DNA of 64,000 nucleotides from Gossypium raimondii (Eukaryota > Streptophyta > Magnoliopsida > Malvales > Malvaceae), in NCBI RefSeq assembly GCF_025698545.1, contig NC_068571.1, forward strand, positions 44,797,733 through 44,861,732. Direction: 5' to 3'. The position numbers and the translations under genes were made by a program. Shown piece after piece: positions 48,373 through 60,539 of this stretch; position 1 is the first letter of the stretch, and the number at the start of each line of letters is the position of its first letter. The notes beneath the pieces were generated by a model. The model had not been told where the DNA came from and did no database searches. It saw only the letters and a list, made by a program, of their open reading frames with translations.

Positions 48373-48380
48373 TAAAGAGA
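48373..48380. repeat. Candidate LINE target-site duplication, right copy
   Basis: TAAAGAGA, matching 40396-40403, directly outside the 5' end of the LINE. It is short and A/G-rich, so a chance match cannot be excluded. Confidence 0.5.
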
Positions 48381-51300
48381 AAAGATTTTAAGCAGAGTAA
48401 TTAATGAATAAAGCAGAGGGCTAAATCAAAGTAGTTTTGGTTAAAATTAATTCCCAAGATTTTGTTGGTTTTTACTAAACTCGAGTAGTTTAGAATAGAA
48501 TGGAAGAAGAAGCAAGGAAGGGAGAGTGTAAAGATGGTTATTTCCCTAAATTTAAGCATTCAATTCGCTCTTCTTTTTCTCATGTTTGCACGCCATTCTC
48601 TTGTTTGATTTTTAGACAAACACAAAATTATTTGGTATGTAATTAAGTTCAGTAATCTATTTTGGTATAAAAAAAAACAATGGTGCTAATTTTTCATGAT
48701 TTTATTAATACAATAATTAGATTGTTCAAAAATCTGGCATCAACTCTCCTAAACAAGTCCCAACTTCACCAAGAAATTCCAACACATACGGTCATAAGTT
48801 TTTTTTTTTTTTTCTTCTTTTCCAAATCTACCTTTATAGTCATTAATCCTTGTAAATCCTCCTCTTTAAGCATTGGGTCTTGCTACAAAACTTATTTGAT
48901 TTAGAGATATCACCTTTGGAGTCAATTAAGAACAACATTTTTTGTGCCATAAATTGATAGGTCTATAATGCAACAACTTCGACTCATTTATTTTCAGAAT
49001 AAAAACTAGTAAGATTTTGTTAAAGAAAGAATCTAAGTAGCCCTATGAAATATATCGAGATGAAGTAGATTGAATTATATATTTTTATGAGAGTAAAAAT
49101 ATAAAAGTACTATTGTATTGACATGTATCTCTATCATTTTTAGGAGGGTTAAATCAAATTTTGGAGGTCAAACTATAATTTCATCATTTATTTATTTAAA
49201 ATTTTATAAAACTTTAAAGGCTAAAATGCAATTTTATTTACTTAGAACATTAAACTCTGTTTGAGGATGTAAAGCATATATAACCCTTGATTTTAAAGGC
49301 GAATATAAAAAGTAGTTGTTTTAACGCTCCAACCCTCACATTTTATATTTCATTCATATAAATCATCCATGTCAAATTTGATATAAATTAAAAATTTCTA
49401 TCTATTTATTTTATGTGAAAAACATTCAACTGTTTAATAAATGTTAACGTATATAGTACTTTAGGTCAATATGATAGATATATCGGAACGGTTCGAAATT
49501 TTCATACATGACTAGTACAATTATATCGATAAATTCAACAATTAAATTACTAAAATATTAATTATATAAAGAAATATGAACATTAATTTTTAATAGTAAA
49601 TTGGAAAGAGAAAAAGAGTTGAAATTTACTTAATAATGGGATATTATGAATGACTGGAAAGACATGTTACTCTTGTTTATAGGTTAAGTTGTTTTTTCTC
49701 TTTCAAATATGTAGATTCTTTTAATTTATCTTTTTTAAAACCCAACAAATGTGGGTGCAGATTCTGAATACAAATACTTATCTGAGAAATCAAAAGGAAT
49801 TTCTTGAATTACCTACCTTTCCTATCCAAAGAAGCATCCTGGTGTAATTACTTTTTCAAAAAAATAATTAAGCTCTTGTTTGTTTTTTTTTTAACTCAAT
49901 TGCTAAAATGTATCAAAATGGCCTTTGACCGTTAACTTTAACGGTTAATTGTTAAAATAATTGTCCCTAAATTTTTTCAGTTAAAGTCACCACGTATCAC
50001 AACCATGACGTGGCATGTGGCAAAAAAGATAAAAAATAAAATCAATAAAAGTTATTAAATTATTAAATTTTAATAAAAATATAAGAAATATTTATTTTTC
50101 ATTAAAAATTAGAAAAGGATTATAAAATCGTAAAAATTATAAAATATAGAAAAATATAAAAAAATTATATAAAATTTTATAAAGTTGTAAGAAAATGATA
50201 AAATGTAAAGAAATATAAAATTTGTAAAAGAATTATAAAAAATATCATACCAAATTTTTTTTTATAATTTTTCTATAATTTTTATGGATTTTTATTTTTA
50301 TGATTTTTTGCCACATGTCATGCTGTTTTGCGACACGTGATAACTTTAATTGAAAAAAATTAAGGGTCGTTAACTTTAACGATCAACAGTTAAAGTTAAT
50401 GGTTAAAGGGTCATTTTGATGCATTTTATAAATTTTTTATGATTTTTACAATTTTTTTTACGATTTTTATATATATATTTTTCTAATTTTTAATATTTTT
50501 TAAAGTTTAATAATTTTTATAGCTTTTATTGATTTTTATTTTTTATAATTTTTTATCATATGTGACGCAGTGGTTGTGACACGGAGCGGCTTTAACTAAA
50601 AAAATTAGGGACAGTTAACTTTAATGGTCAACTGTTAAAATTTACGGTCAAATGACCTTTTTGATGCATTTTGACAATTTAATGAAAAAAAAGTGACTTA
50701 ATTGCTTATTTTGAAAAATTTTGAGGGTCTTATTGATGTATTTTGACAGTTAAAGCAACTAGTTGAGTGAAAAAAAATTATAGGGGATTAATTTTTTTTT
50801 AAAGTTTGAAGACTTTATACACCTTTTAAGCCATTATTAAATGCTTTCTTATTTAAAATATATTATATATAATAGTATTTCTGAAATATAAAATAAAAAC
50901 AAGTGCTTAATTTTAGAATCTTTATAACTTGTATTATGATAAATACAAGTTAAGAGTAAAAAGTTTAGTATTTAAAATAAACTTGAATTGATTATTTTTG
51001 TGATAATATATTTAAAGTAAAAAAATATTATTTAGAAATATTATATTAAAATATAATTTTAATTTAAAAATTAATAAACTTTGATAGTAAAATTTTAAAT
51101 GGGCATCAACTAGTGTTGTTCATTTATGGGTTATAAAATGTTTCATAAGAATACTTTAATTTATTTTGTGTGATTAAAATATATAACTTTGAATAATATA
51201 CCTTTAAAAAAGAAATTTGAATAAGATCATGTAAATATTAATTTTGATAGAAAAATGTTAAAATAATATTAACATTATGTATTTGAAAACTACTTAAATA

Positions 51301-52720
51301 AACATTTAAAATTACAAAATTTAGTTTTTAATATGTGTTTCTTAAATTCTAATTTAATTTACATGTGCTATTTGAAAGTAAATGTATTTTTAAAATATAT
51401 TAGTTAATTTTTAATGTTTGGTTAAAATTACAAAATATAGTCTTTTTAGTAGTTAAACATTTAAATATGATAATAAAAATTTCAATTAATTAATTGAAGT
51501 TAGTATTAAAATAGTAGAGATTAAAATATTTATATTAATTTAATAAAAATAATATTTTATAGATTAAAAAGGATTTCTTAAGTTATTTCTGAATTAAGAA
51601 TATCTATAAATTTGTAGAAAAAGCAATCCTCGATACAGATGAATTTTTTTACAAATTCCTCACTTAAATATAAAATTGTGTCACTTTTTAGTATTTTTAA
51701 TTATACCAACAAAGTTTTATTTTCATTTTAAAATCCTTACATTAGTGTACATTGCCAGTGGAGTAACAAAACTCTACAAATGAATATGTGTTGAAGCTAT
51801 TTATTTTAGGGTTTAATTAAATAGTTAAAATAATTACCCATATACATATATTTATATATTATAAGATTTAAAACCCAAAGTCTTATCATGTGGATGATAT
51901 TTATTTTTATAATAATTTTAAATAAATAAATTTTAAAATTTCAAGTAATATTGGTAATGGTTAGATAAATTTTAAAAATTTTGAGTAAATTTTGTAGGTA
52001 AAAAAATCAAAATATATAAAATTATTTTACGTATAAATAGTATTATCATAAATATAAATATTATTTAATTATCATTAAGATAAATAATATTTATCTTAAT
52101 ATTTAAATTTGTTATCATTAGATTTTTTAAAAAATATCATTATAATTTAAATTTTGTTTAAAATTTTATTTTGAATTATTTAATTAAAATTAAAATTATC
52201 CTAAAATATGTATTATTTAATTTAAATTTAAATTTAAGATAATTAAATATATAAATTTTAAAATTCTAAAATTCTAAAAAAATCTATAAAAAATCTAGTA
52301 TAAAATTATTTTAAAAATAGTATTTTAAAATTTTCAATTTTAACATATACTTTTCTATGTTCATATTCTTTTCTTTTTTGTACGTGTCATTAGTTCTTTC
52401 AAATTCTTTGTATTTTAAGTAAGGGAACATTGGATTATTAATAATCGAGTGAAATAGATGCAGGAAGGCCTTGTCTTAAGCTTTAATAATCCCCTCTCTA
52501 CTAGCTTTTCCAAGTCAACTTTAACCTTAAAATTCCGTATTTTGCTCAGCAACCTTGAAGTTGTTAATAATTAACCAAAGGGATTATGAATATACATATA
52601 TATATGGCCCAACGTTGTACGTTGTTTGTTTGTTTGTTTTTCTTTTGCGTTCGATTAAAGTAAATAGCAGCAATAGAAAAATAATCAAAATTACAGCTTA
52701 AACATCATGCTAGCTATCAC
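48381..52720. other. Very A+T-rich intergenic DNA
   Basis: No gene seen. 50770-52400 is almost wholly A+T with runs of short repeated words. The foldback element at 49850-50735 is listed separately. The last part (52400-52720) should contain the promoter of the glycosyltransferase gene. Confidence 0.5.
49850..50735. mobile_element. Foldback / MITE-like inverted-repeat element
   Basis: The left arm (TCAAAAAAATAATTAAGCTC, then ATGTATCAAAATGGCCTTTGACCGTTAACTTTAACGG) matches the reverse complement of the right arm (TCAAAATAAGCAATTAAGTC, then ATGCATCAAAAAGGTCATTTGACCGTAAA) over more than 200 bp. Another arm copy sits inside at about 50290-50430, so one element may be nested in another. No coding capacity and no convincing target duplication. 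Confidence 0.7.
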
Positions 52721-52728
52721 TATATAAA
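52721..52728 (+). promoter_or_regulatory. Possible TATA box of the GT14 gene
   Basis: TATATAAA, 51 bp before the start codon, which would allow a short leader. The region is A+T-rich, so support is moderate. Confidence 0.4.
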
Positions 52729-52771
52729 TCGATTCCTATTCTCTCCCAAATATATATTCCTTTGCACAAGT

Positions 52772-54023
52772 ATGGGCGCCATTGACAAACATGTTCAACC
52801 ATTTTCTAGGCCATTTACAAAGCGCGATCTTGTGTCTCATGCTCTCACTTTCCTGATTGGTCTCTCACTTGGTATTCTAATTAGTTTACAGCTTAAAAGC
52901 AGCTTCCCACGGCCACTTGTAGTTTTTCAAGCCGCCTCCAATTTGGTGTCTAGTACTTCTCCACCAGTTCCACCACCGTCGCCAAGGAATGGCACGTTCA
53001 ATTCTAGCACTAGTATTTCATTGAAAGAAGAATATCAATCTGTGATGCACAATATGAGTGACCAAGATTTGTTACTGGGAGCATCTAGCAGGGTTCCAAG
53101 ACTACAAGAATCTAGTGGTCATCCAAAGATAGCTTTCATGTTCTTAACGGGAGGTCCACTTCCCTTGGCTCCATTGTGGGAAAAGTTTTTCGAGGGACAC
53201 CAAGGCTTTTATACAATCTACGTTCACTCACATCCTCATTACAATCAAACAGTTCCTCAAACTTCCGTCTTCTGTGGTCGAAGAATCCCCAGCCAGGTAT
53301 AGTCTGTATTTGTATGGTCGAAACTGGGTGCTTTTTGCATGAAATATTGAATTAATGGATGCTTTTTTTTTTTTTTTTGGTGCGACATAGCCAGTGTATT
53401 GGGGAACTGCAACAATGATAGACGCGGAGAGACGACTCCTTGCAAGTGCACTACTTGATCCATCCAATCAACGATTCGTTCTTCTATCGGATTCATGCAT
53501 TCCGTTGTTCAACTTCACCACAATCTATGACTATCTCATCACATCAAATCTAAGCTTCTTGAGCTTATATGATGATCCCCGGAAAGTCGGTCGGGGTCGA
53601 TACAATCCCCAAATGTCGCCCATGATTAACATCACCAATTGGCGAAAAGGGTCTCAATGGTTCGAAATGCACCGTGAGATGGCCTTACACGTTGTTTCTG
53701 ATCAAACCTATTATTCGGTTTTCAAACAGTATTGTCAGCCACCTTGTTACAACGACGAACACTACATTCCTACATTGGTGAACATGTTTTATGTGGAATT
53801 AAACTCGAATCGGAGCATTACATGGGTTGATTGGTCGAGAGGAGGGCCTCATCCTAGGAAACATGGACCTGCGGATATAAACCACGAGCTTTTGAATCAA
53901 ATGCGATATGGGTCGGAATGTATTTACAACGGGAATACAACTTCAATGTGCTTTCTATTTGCTAGAAAGTTCTCACCGTCCACCTTGAAGCCCTTGATGA
54001 GTTTGCTTCATTTTCACAGTTGA
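52772..54023 (+). CDS. Core-2/I-branching beta-1,6-N-acetylglucosaminyltransferase-like (GT14)
   Basis: Two exons, 52772-53296 and 53391-54023, joined in phase 0 across a 94-bp GT-AG intron, encode 385 aa. It is a type II Golgi protein: short basic cytosolic start ([11 protein letters not shown]), one membrane helix at about 22-40 ([20 protein letters not shown]), a Pro/Ser-rich stem (60-80), then the Branch/GT14 domain from [14 protein letters not shown] (118). Family blocks include [26 protein letters not shown] (from 176), [39 protein letters not shown] and [11 protein letters not shown]. Plant members transfer sugars in the Golgi, with targets mostly undetermined (arabinogalactan glucuronosylation for some). 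Length is normal and no defect is visible. Confidence 0.93.
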
Positions 54024-54650
54024 ACATATTTGTTGCTCCAATATTAATGTTTTTAAACTAAATTGCATAAATGAAACAAAATTTGTGTTTTTATTTCAAC
54101 TATACGGTTCAAATGAAAGATTTATTCCTTTTAAAGCACAAGCGGAACGGGAATATTGCAACATAAACTCCTCCTCACTTTCCATCTTTTTTTTATATAA
54201 TGGAGCTTTTGATGGGATTTCAAGTCCCATGATTTTGAACCTTTTCTTTAAAGTGGTTTTCCACATAAATATTGTGTGTTACTTTTGCTTACGATATTGT
54301 GGTTTATTTGCATTGATTGTTGATAAATGTTCTATTGGATTTGCCATAATTATCGATTTGATTTATTGGGAGTGGAAGAACTCTGGTTATGCTTCCGTGT
54401 TGTTTCATCGGGTTTAGCTTCGTGCCAACATAATTGATATTCTTTTTCAAGAATTTTAAAATTTGTAGTTGTGTAAGTAACTTTTGTACTATCTAATATA
54501 ATATATGAAATTATGATATGATTAAATTTTATTGGCCAAACACGTCTTGCAAATAGAATTTTTTAATTACAATACTCTAATGTCATATAATTATTAACCC
54601 GTTAATGTTAACCCATAACCCATTTTTTCATTGTGATTCTTTACTGTTTT
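54024..54650. other. 3' flank of the GT14 gene
   Basis: The 110-codon frame at 54085-54417 is T-rich and has no family features. No terminator motif could be fixed. Sequence resembling an Athila-type interior begins somewhere after about 54650. Confidence 0.4.
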
Positions 54651-56575
54651 ATTGATTCCCTTTTTGTCGAGATTTGATTTGATTAGTTGCCTAACTATGC
54701 TATTTTGTTCGAATTGCTGAATTAATTTGTTCTTAGTTTAAAAAGATAAAAAAAATCGAAAAAAATATATGTTGATTAATTCTTTGTTGATTGAGCTTGA
54801 ACCGTTAATTTCATATTTTATTGAGAAGCTCGTTTCTTGTCTTGAATAAGTAGTGATTGATACACTTGTTTTTAATTTAACATTTGTTATTTTTTCTAGT
54901 TTGGTAATTTATCAACTCGAACTTGATTATAACCAACTTTCTGGCCTTTTTCCACACCCTTAACCTAAGCCCCATTATAACCTCTTAAAAGACCTCTTGA
55001 TTTGTGTGTCATATCATTTTATAGTGGTGGAGATTTGATTTTCAAGCAAACTTATGGTAATGACATTTCTTGTTTGACTGTTGAGTGCATATTTCTCGAA
55101 CCTTAAACACTTTGAGTGCTTAAGTAAATCTTATAGTGAGGATGTCAATTCTTGTTGATTTTGAATGAAAGGTAATTAATTAAATAAAGGGAGAAACCTA
55201 TGTTTTCGTGGGTTGAAATCGACTTGGATTGTTTGAATCTTTAGTGCCCTTTTAGTTGAATTGTCAATGCATGATTGTTTGTGAATTATTTTTGAGACAT
55301 TATTGATAGGAATTACAAGTTGAAAAATATTAATTTTAATGTGAGTTGAGGATTTTGCTTGAGGACAAGCAAACGCTTAAGTGTGAGGATATTTGACAAG
55401 TGATAAAAGTAACATATTTTAATCTCGTTCTTAACGTGTTTATGGGTGATTATTTATGCAAATTGATGAATTTGATGCTCCTAGTCCTTTAAATTCATGT
55501 TTCTATACTTACGAGACCATTTGGGAGAAAAAGAAGCGAAAAATGAGCCAAAATCGGACAAATAGAACTATTTTCAGGAGCCACACGACCTTGGCCTTTC
55601 CACACGGGCTGAGCATACGCCCGTGTGAGCCACATGGGCTGGACACACGGTCATGTGCCAGACCGTGTCGATTTCGCAACTTGAATCTCAAATGCGTAGA
55701 AAAATGTAATTTTTAGTCTTTCTGAGCATTATAAAGTCTATAAATACCAATTAGAAGAAGAAAAGGGGGAGCCATCAGAGAATATCAAAGAAAACAACTC
55801 GAAGAACACCATCAGAGCCAACTCTGAAGTGAATTTTCACCAAGATTGAAGACCTCCTTTTAATTTCTCTTGAAGTTTTTTATGAGTTCTTATGTCTTGT
55901 GGTTATTCTAACTTTGAGATGTTATTATTTACAATTATGAACTAATTCCCTAGATACCTAGGGAAGATGAAATCTATGATGAATTCTATTATTTAATTTC
56001 TGTTTTACGCGATAAATACTTGATTCTTATTTTCAATTATGCGCGCTTATCTCTTTTTTTAATATTTCCAGGATATTAATTCATGTTTAATGTGCTTAAT
56101 CAGAGGAGCAAAAGTCCTTGTTTAAGAATAGATCTAACATAATTGAGTGGAGTTGCATGCAATCCAAGAAATAGGACGACATAAATCTATCGAATTATAG
56201 AGTCAAATCTAATAGGAGAATCCATAGATTGAGTTAATGCGACAATAGGAGTTTTAATTAGAAAGAGATTTCAATTAATCAACCTAGAGTCAGTTGATTT
56301 TACTCTCGAAAGAGATATTAGCATAATTTAGGGATTTCTACGGATCAAGACACCAAGTGAATAAATCATTTAAATTAGATTCATAATAATAAAAGAAGTC
56401 TAGATGGATTCTTTCCTGGGTATTGTCTCTCTTTGGTTATTATTCGATTATTTTCTTGATTTATTTTCTGTTGAGTTCTTAGTTAAATTAGTTTAGTAAT
56501 TTTAGTTTAGAACTCATCACTCCAATTTGTCAGCTAAATAATAAGAAAACGGTAATTACTATTACTTTTACAGCA
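54650..56575 (+). mobile_element. 3' end of an Athila-like Ty3/gypsy element with LTR (from about 55391)
   Basis: 54940-55385 resembles the non-coding 3' interior of Athila elements (CACCCTTAACCTAAGCCCCATTA, then GCTTGAGGACAAGC and AAGTGTGAGGAT, a purine-rich tract before the LTR). The LTR-like part begins at about 55391-55401 (TGACAAGTGATAAAAG). It contains CACACGGGCTG and GCCCGTGTGAGCC motifs (55575-55680) and stops abruptly after TTACTTTTACAG at 56575, where another repeat starts. No pol sequence is present. Identification is from memory of LTR texture; ends are approximate. Confidence 0.55.
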
Positions 56576-56740
56576 CGTTTGGTTCGCCGTATTGGAATAG
56601 AGGCGTAATAGCAAATTAATTGTTTGGTTGAACGTAATGGAATAGAGGCGTAATAGTAATCTTGTGTTTGGTTGAATGGAATAGAGGTGTAATAGCATAA
56701 TGGAAAAAACTAAAATGACTAGAATACCCTTAGCATAAAT
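56576..56740 (+). repeat. Three ~45-bp repeats, TIR-like start of an unknown element
   Basis: CACGTTTGGTTCGCCGTATTGGAATAGAGGCGTAATAG, split here as CACGTTTGGTTCGCC and GTATTGGAATAGAGGCG, recurs as TTGTTTGGTTGAACGTAATGG and TGTTTGGTTGAATGGAATAG, each followed by a GAGG(C/T)GTAATAG block. It resembles the terminal part of plant DNA transposons (GTTTGGTT near the end). No inverted partner is visible on the other side of the 120-bp array. Confidence 0.55.
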
Positions 56741-56789
56741 TTGTTTGGGTAAATGATTATTGTTATTGTTATTTAAATTTTAATAAGAT

Positions 56790-57770
56790 TATTAATATCA
56801 ATAATAAATAATTTAATCATATTTAAACATAATAATTATTAAATATATTATAATTAAAATATATAATTTAATAAAATTCTTAATAATTAATATTCTTATA
56901 TGAATTTACTCAAATCATAATATATGATACTATAAAAGATAATTTGAAATAATTAATATTAAATATATTTTAATTAAAATATATGATTTAATAAAATTCT
57001 TAATAATCAATATTCTTATATGAATTTACTGAAATCATAATTTATGATACTATAAAATATAATTTAACATAATTATTATTAAATATATTATAATTAAAAT
57101 ATATAATTTAATAAAATTTTAATAATTAATATTCTTATATGAATTTACTGAAATCATAATATATGATACTATAAAATATAATTTAACATAATTATTATTA
57201 AATATATTATAATTAAAATATATAATTTAATAAAATTCTTAATAATTAATATTCTTATATGAATTTACTCAAATCATAATATATGATACTATAAAAGATA
57301 ATTTAACATAATTATTATTAAATATATTTTAATTAAAATATATGATTTAATAAAATTCTTAATAATTAATATTCTTATATGAATTTACTCAAATCATAAT
57401 ATATGATACTATAAAAGATAATTTAACATAATTATTATTAAATATATTTTAATTAAAATATATGATTTAATAAAATTCTTAATAATTAATATTCTTTTAT
57501 GAATTTACTCAAATCATAATATATGATACTATAAAAGATAATTTGAAATAATTAATATTAAATATATTTTAATTAAAATATATGATTTAATAAAATTTAA
57601 AATAATTATAAGTAATAAATTTTCTTATATAAATTTTTATAATTTAAAATAATTATTATTACATATAATTTAATAATAATATATAATTTCATAAAATTCT
57701 TGATAATAAATTTTCTTATATGAATTTATACAATTTAAAATAATTAATATTAAATGTAAATTAATAATGA
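56790..57770. repeat. A+T-rich tandem array, 120-bp unit, about 7-8 copies
   Basis: The marker TAATATTCTTATATGAATTTAC recurs near 56888, 57008, 57127, 57247, 57367 and 57487, about 120 bp apart. Later units at about 57605-57770 are more diverged. Each unit also carries AAATCATAATATATGATACT and TTAAATATATTATAATTAAA-type blocks. Confidence 0.93.
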
Positions 57771-57989
57771 TATACACTGTAAGTGAAATGTTATGTCCGA
57801 TTAGGAGCTAACTGTCTGTTATGTCCAATTTTTCCCATTTTTTATGTTCAAAGGATTTTAAATGATATATACTGAATCTGCAGATCACAAGTTTCTTATT
57901 TTTACAACAGGTCCAAAACTTGCACAATCCAAACTAAATTGGATATATTTATACATTATATATATAACATTCAGTCTCGTTAGGAAACA

Positions 57990-58845
57990 TGAGCTACCCA
58001 TGTTTACCTACTTTAGTAAACAGGAAACATAGGCCAAAACACCTCAATGCAAATGCAATCCACGTTGAAAGCGATGTTCCAGAGACGACAAATCCAAAGC
58101 TTCCCGAAACAGCTGCATTTTCTTTCTTGATCTGGACCAACTTGTCATAAACACACCAAGGAAAGCTCAGGAAATGATCCCTATTCATTCCTCATTATAT
58201 CGACCCCAATAACTTGGATGATATGTGACATAGTACCAAATCGAGGCTTTTGCATATGCATCATCTATTTCTTCATCCAACTCACTTCCTTTTCATTGAA
58301 CCATGACCTAGCTTCCTTTCTCAATGATCTCACCGCCATCTTGATCGGTTCGCATCTCTTTTCTTCGTAAAAGATCTCGACATTTTCATGATACCCCCCG
58401 AGTATTTCACCTCCATTTTGACCTCGTAATAGTCCATCAAATTCCCCAATTTGTAATCGTATTTACTTTTTTAGAAGAAAGCATCGTCGATATAATCCTC
58501 AAAGCCTTCAACTTCCATGTCGGGATCATAAAACCTCTGCATCTTTTCCCAAGTTAAGAACTTAATCGAGCATTCATTGGGTGCAAGGTTCTTCACCTCT
58601 CGGAAAAGCTTTCCAATAACATTGTGTGATTGATAACTTGGCTTGTCTGGTTTTTCCATGAAATCTGGAAATTCTTTGACCCTCAAGTCTTGTGGTATTT
58701 CAATTTGGTACACCGTTTTGTAAAGTCAACGCAATTGAAAAAGACTTTGTCGTGTTCTCTATCGCCAAAAGCAGTATGAGCATTTGAAATTATTCCCAAA
58801 CTGTCATTGACTATGTAGTTTGTGAAGTATTCTTCAATTTCTGCA
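57990..58845 (-). pseudogene. RNA-dependent RNA polymerase (RDR3/4/5 type), broken 3' end
   Basis: On minus, after a splice-acceptor-like GGTGCAG near 58843, the sequence reads EEYFTNYIVNDSLGIISNAH, then (58713-58471) LRVKEFPDFMEKPDKPSYQS and VIGKLFREVKNLAPNE, then DDAFF and a stop at 58471 where the family continues. Further parts in shifting frames: YDYKLGNLMDYYEV, MKMSRSFTKKRDA, EARSWFNEK, YYVTYHPSYWGRYN, and MNRDHFLSFPWCVYDKL (58188). At least one nonsense codon and three frameshifts are needed. Plant RDRs make double-stranded RNA for small-RNA silencing; the role of the RDR3-5 branch is poorly known. The catalytic DLDGD lies upstream, outside the window or lost. Confidence 0.82.
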
Positions 58846-58991
58846 CCAAGATATAGCAATTATCAAAATCTCATAATTATATCTACACACCCAACAAAAT
58901 ACGATAAAAGCAAACCCAATAGATATCGGTTCAAAAAGGACGCAAGCACAAAGAATGGATTACAACATAATACAAATACAAATAATAAACT

Positions 58992-59513
58992 TGTTAAGTT
59001 TAGTTCCCATGCAAAGGTGGCCATGCACGACATGCAAAGATGGTCATGCTCGAAGAAATAGCAGCAAGCGGTGGTGCCATTGTGTGCAAAGAATCAAGTT
59101 TGAAGTCGCCAATCCACTTGTTGTTTTGGTTCCATTTTAATTGTTTTGTAATCTAGTTCATGTTGAACTAAGTAGGTAAATGTTTTGATATTGATTGGTG
59201 AAAAGTCGACAATGCAAGTTGTACAAGCTAATCTTGTAAGTTTCAATGCAAATTAGTGGAGTTAGGTAGTTGATTAGGTGATTACTTGTTTGTTTTACTT
59301 GTTGACTGAAATATGTAATGGCTTAATGCCTTGTTTTTGAGTTAATGAAAAATATCAGCTCATTTTTCATTCATTCTTCTTCTCTCTTTTCTGTTATTCG
59401 CTTGCTAGTTTCATTTTATGTTTTTGCTTCTGAGTTTGTTTCTTCAACAAGGCTCGAGGCTTGCTATTCAAGCAAGATACAAAACAGCCTGTTATTGTCT
59501 CTTTGTTCCAACA
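58992..59513 (+). repeat. 5' LTR of copia element
   Basis: TGTTAAGTTTAGTTCCCATG to CTTTGTTCCAACA, 522 bp. Compared with the right LTR, differences cluster at 59067-59130 (for example GGTGGTGCC against AGTGGTGCC, and CAAAGAATCAAGTTTG against CAGCAACTGAAGTTTG); otherwise they are rare. Confidence 0.92.
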
Positions 59514-59515
59514 AT

Positions 59516-59528
59516 TGGTATCTAGAGC
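59516..59528 (+). other. Primer binding site, initiator-tRNA-Met type
   Basis: TGGTATCTAGAGC two bases after the LTR, one inserted T away from the common copia site TGGTATCAGAGC. Confidence 0.75.
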
Positions 59529-59570
59529 TTCATTCTTAGTGGACCTGTTGTATTAAACTAAGAAAGCTGA

Positions 59571-60410
59571 ATGTCTTCCTCAAGTTTTTCACCAGCAGCC
59601 CCACCAGTCTTCAATGGAGATGGCTTCCACATATGGCTGGTCAAGATGAAGACTTACCTGCAGGCCTTTGATCTGTGGGAAGTTGTTAACACAGATGCTG
59701 AGCCAGCACCACTGAGGGCTAATCCCACAGTAGCTCAGATAAGGCAGCATGCTGATGAGAGGACCAAAAGGCATAAAGCCATGTCCTGCATCCAGAACTG
59801 TGTATCAGATGTCATCTTCACCAGAATTATGGCCTGTGAGACTCCAAAACAGGCCTGGGATAAGCTTAAGGAGGAGTTTCAAGGCACTGAGAGAACAAGG
59901 CAACAGCAGCTATTAAATTTGAGAAGGGATTTCGAGAATCTAAAGATGAAGGAAGAAGAAACAGTGAAGCAGTATGCAGACAGAATCATAGCAGTGGTTA
60001 ACAGTATAAGGCTCCTTGGTGAGCACTTTGATGAGGCAAGAATTGTGGAAAAGGTCCTCTCCACTTTGCACGAGAGATATGAGGCCAAGATATCCTCCTT
60101 AGAGGACTCAAGAGACCTTGCTACCATCTCTTTGATGAGCTAATCAACACTTTCTATGCTCGGGAACAAAGGAGAGTTAGCGAGTGAAGATCACCGGAAG
60201 GTGCATTCAATGCCAAGGCGGAGAAGCCTCGAGCTTCAAAGCTCCAAGAGGCAAAAGGCCTTGGAAAAACAGCCTAAGATCGACATCGAAGGAGTAATGA
60301 CCAGCCTGCAGACATTGCAAGAGGCCAGTCATCCGAAGACAGATCTTGGTTTAGGCGGATGCAGATGCCAACACCGCAAGAAGAAGGGCCATGTTGAAAG
60401 GTGTCAGTAA
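59571..60410 (+). pseudogene. copia gag, frameshifted in its C-terminal part
   Basis: The ATG at 59571 (MSSSSFSPAAPPVFNGDGF) opens a 190-codon capsid of the UBN2/Gag-polypeptide type, with IWLVKMKTYLQAFDLWE near the start and a helical region ending near residue 185. A stop at 60141 ends it. In the third reading frame the zinc-knuckle remnant CQHRKKKGHVERC (60370) has Arg where the second Cys of a CCHC knuckle should be. Gag would package the element RNA in cytoplasmic particles. Confidence 0.85.
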
Positions 60411-60539
60411 AAACAAGAGTAAGCCAAGGCGTAATCAATTTCAAGATCAAAGGTTGAAGCTCGAGTAGGCGAGGGCGAGAGTGACCAAGAAGAACGGTCT
60501 TTCTTTGTTTCTGCTTAGCTATTCGGAAGAAATGCTCAA

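Noticed and set aside
54085..54417. 110-codon frame downstream of the GT14 gene
   Set aside because: T-rich translation with no recognisable domain, in ordinary 3' flanking sequence.
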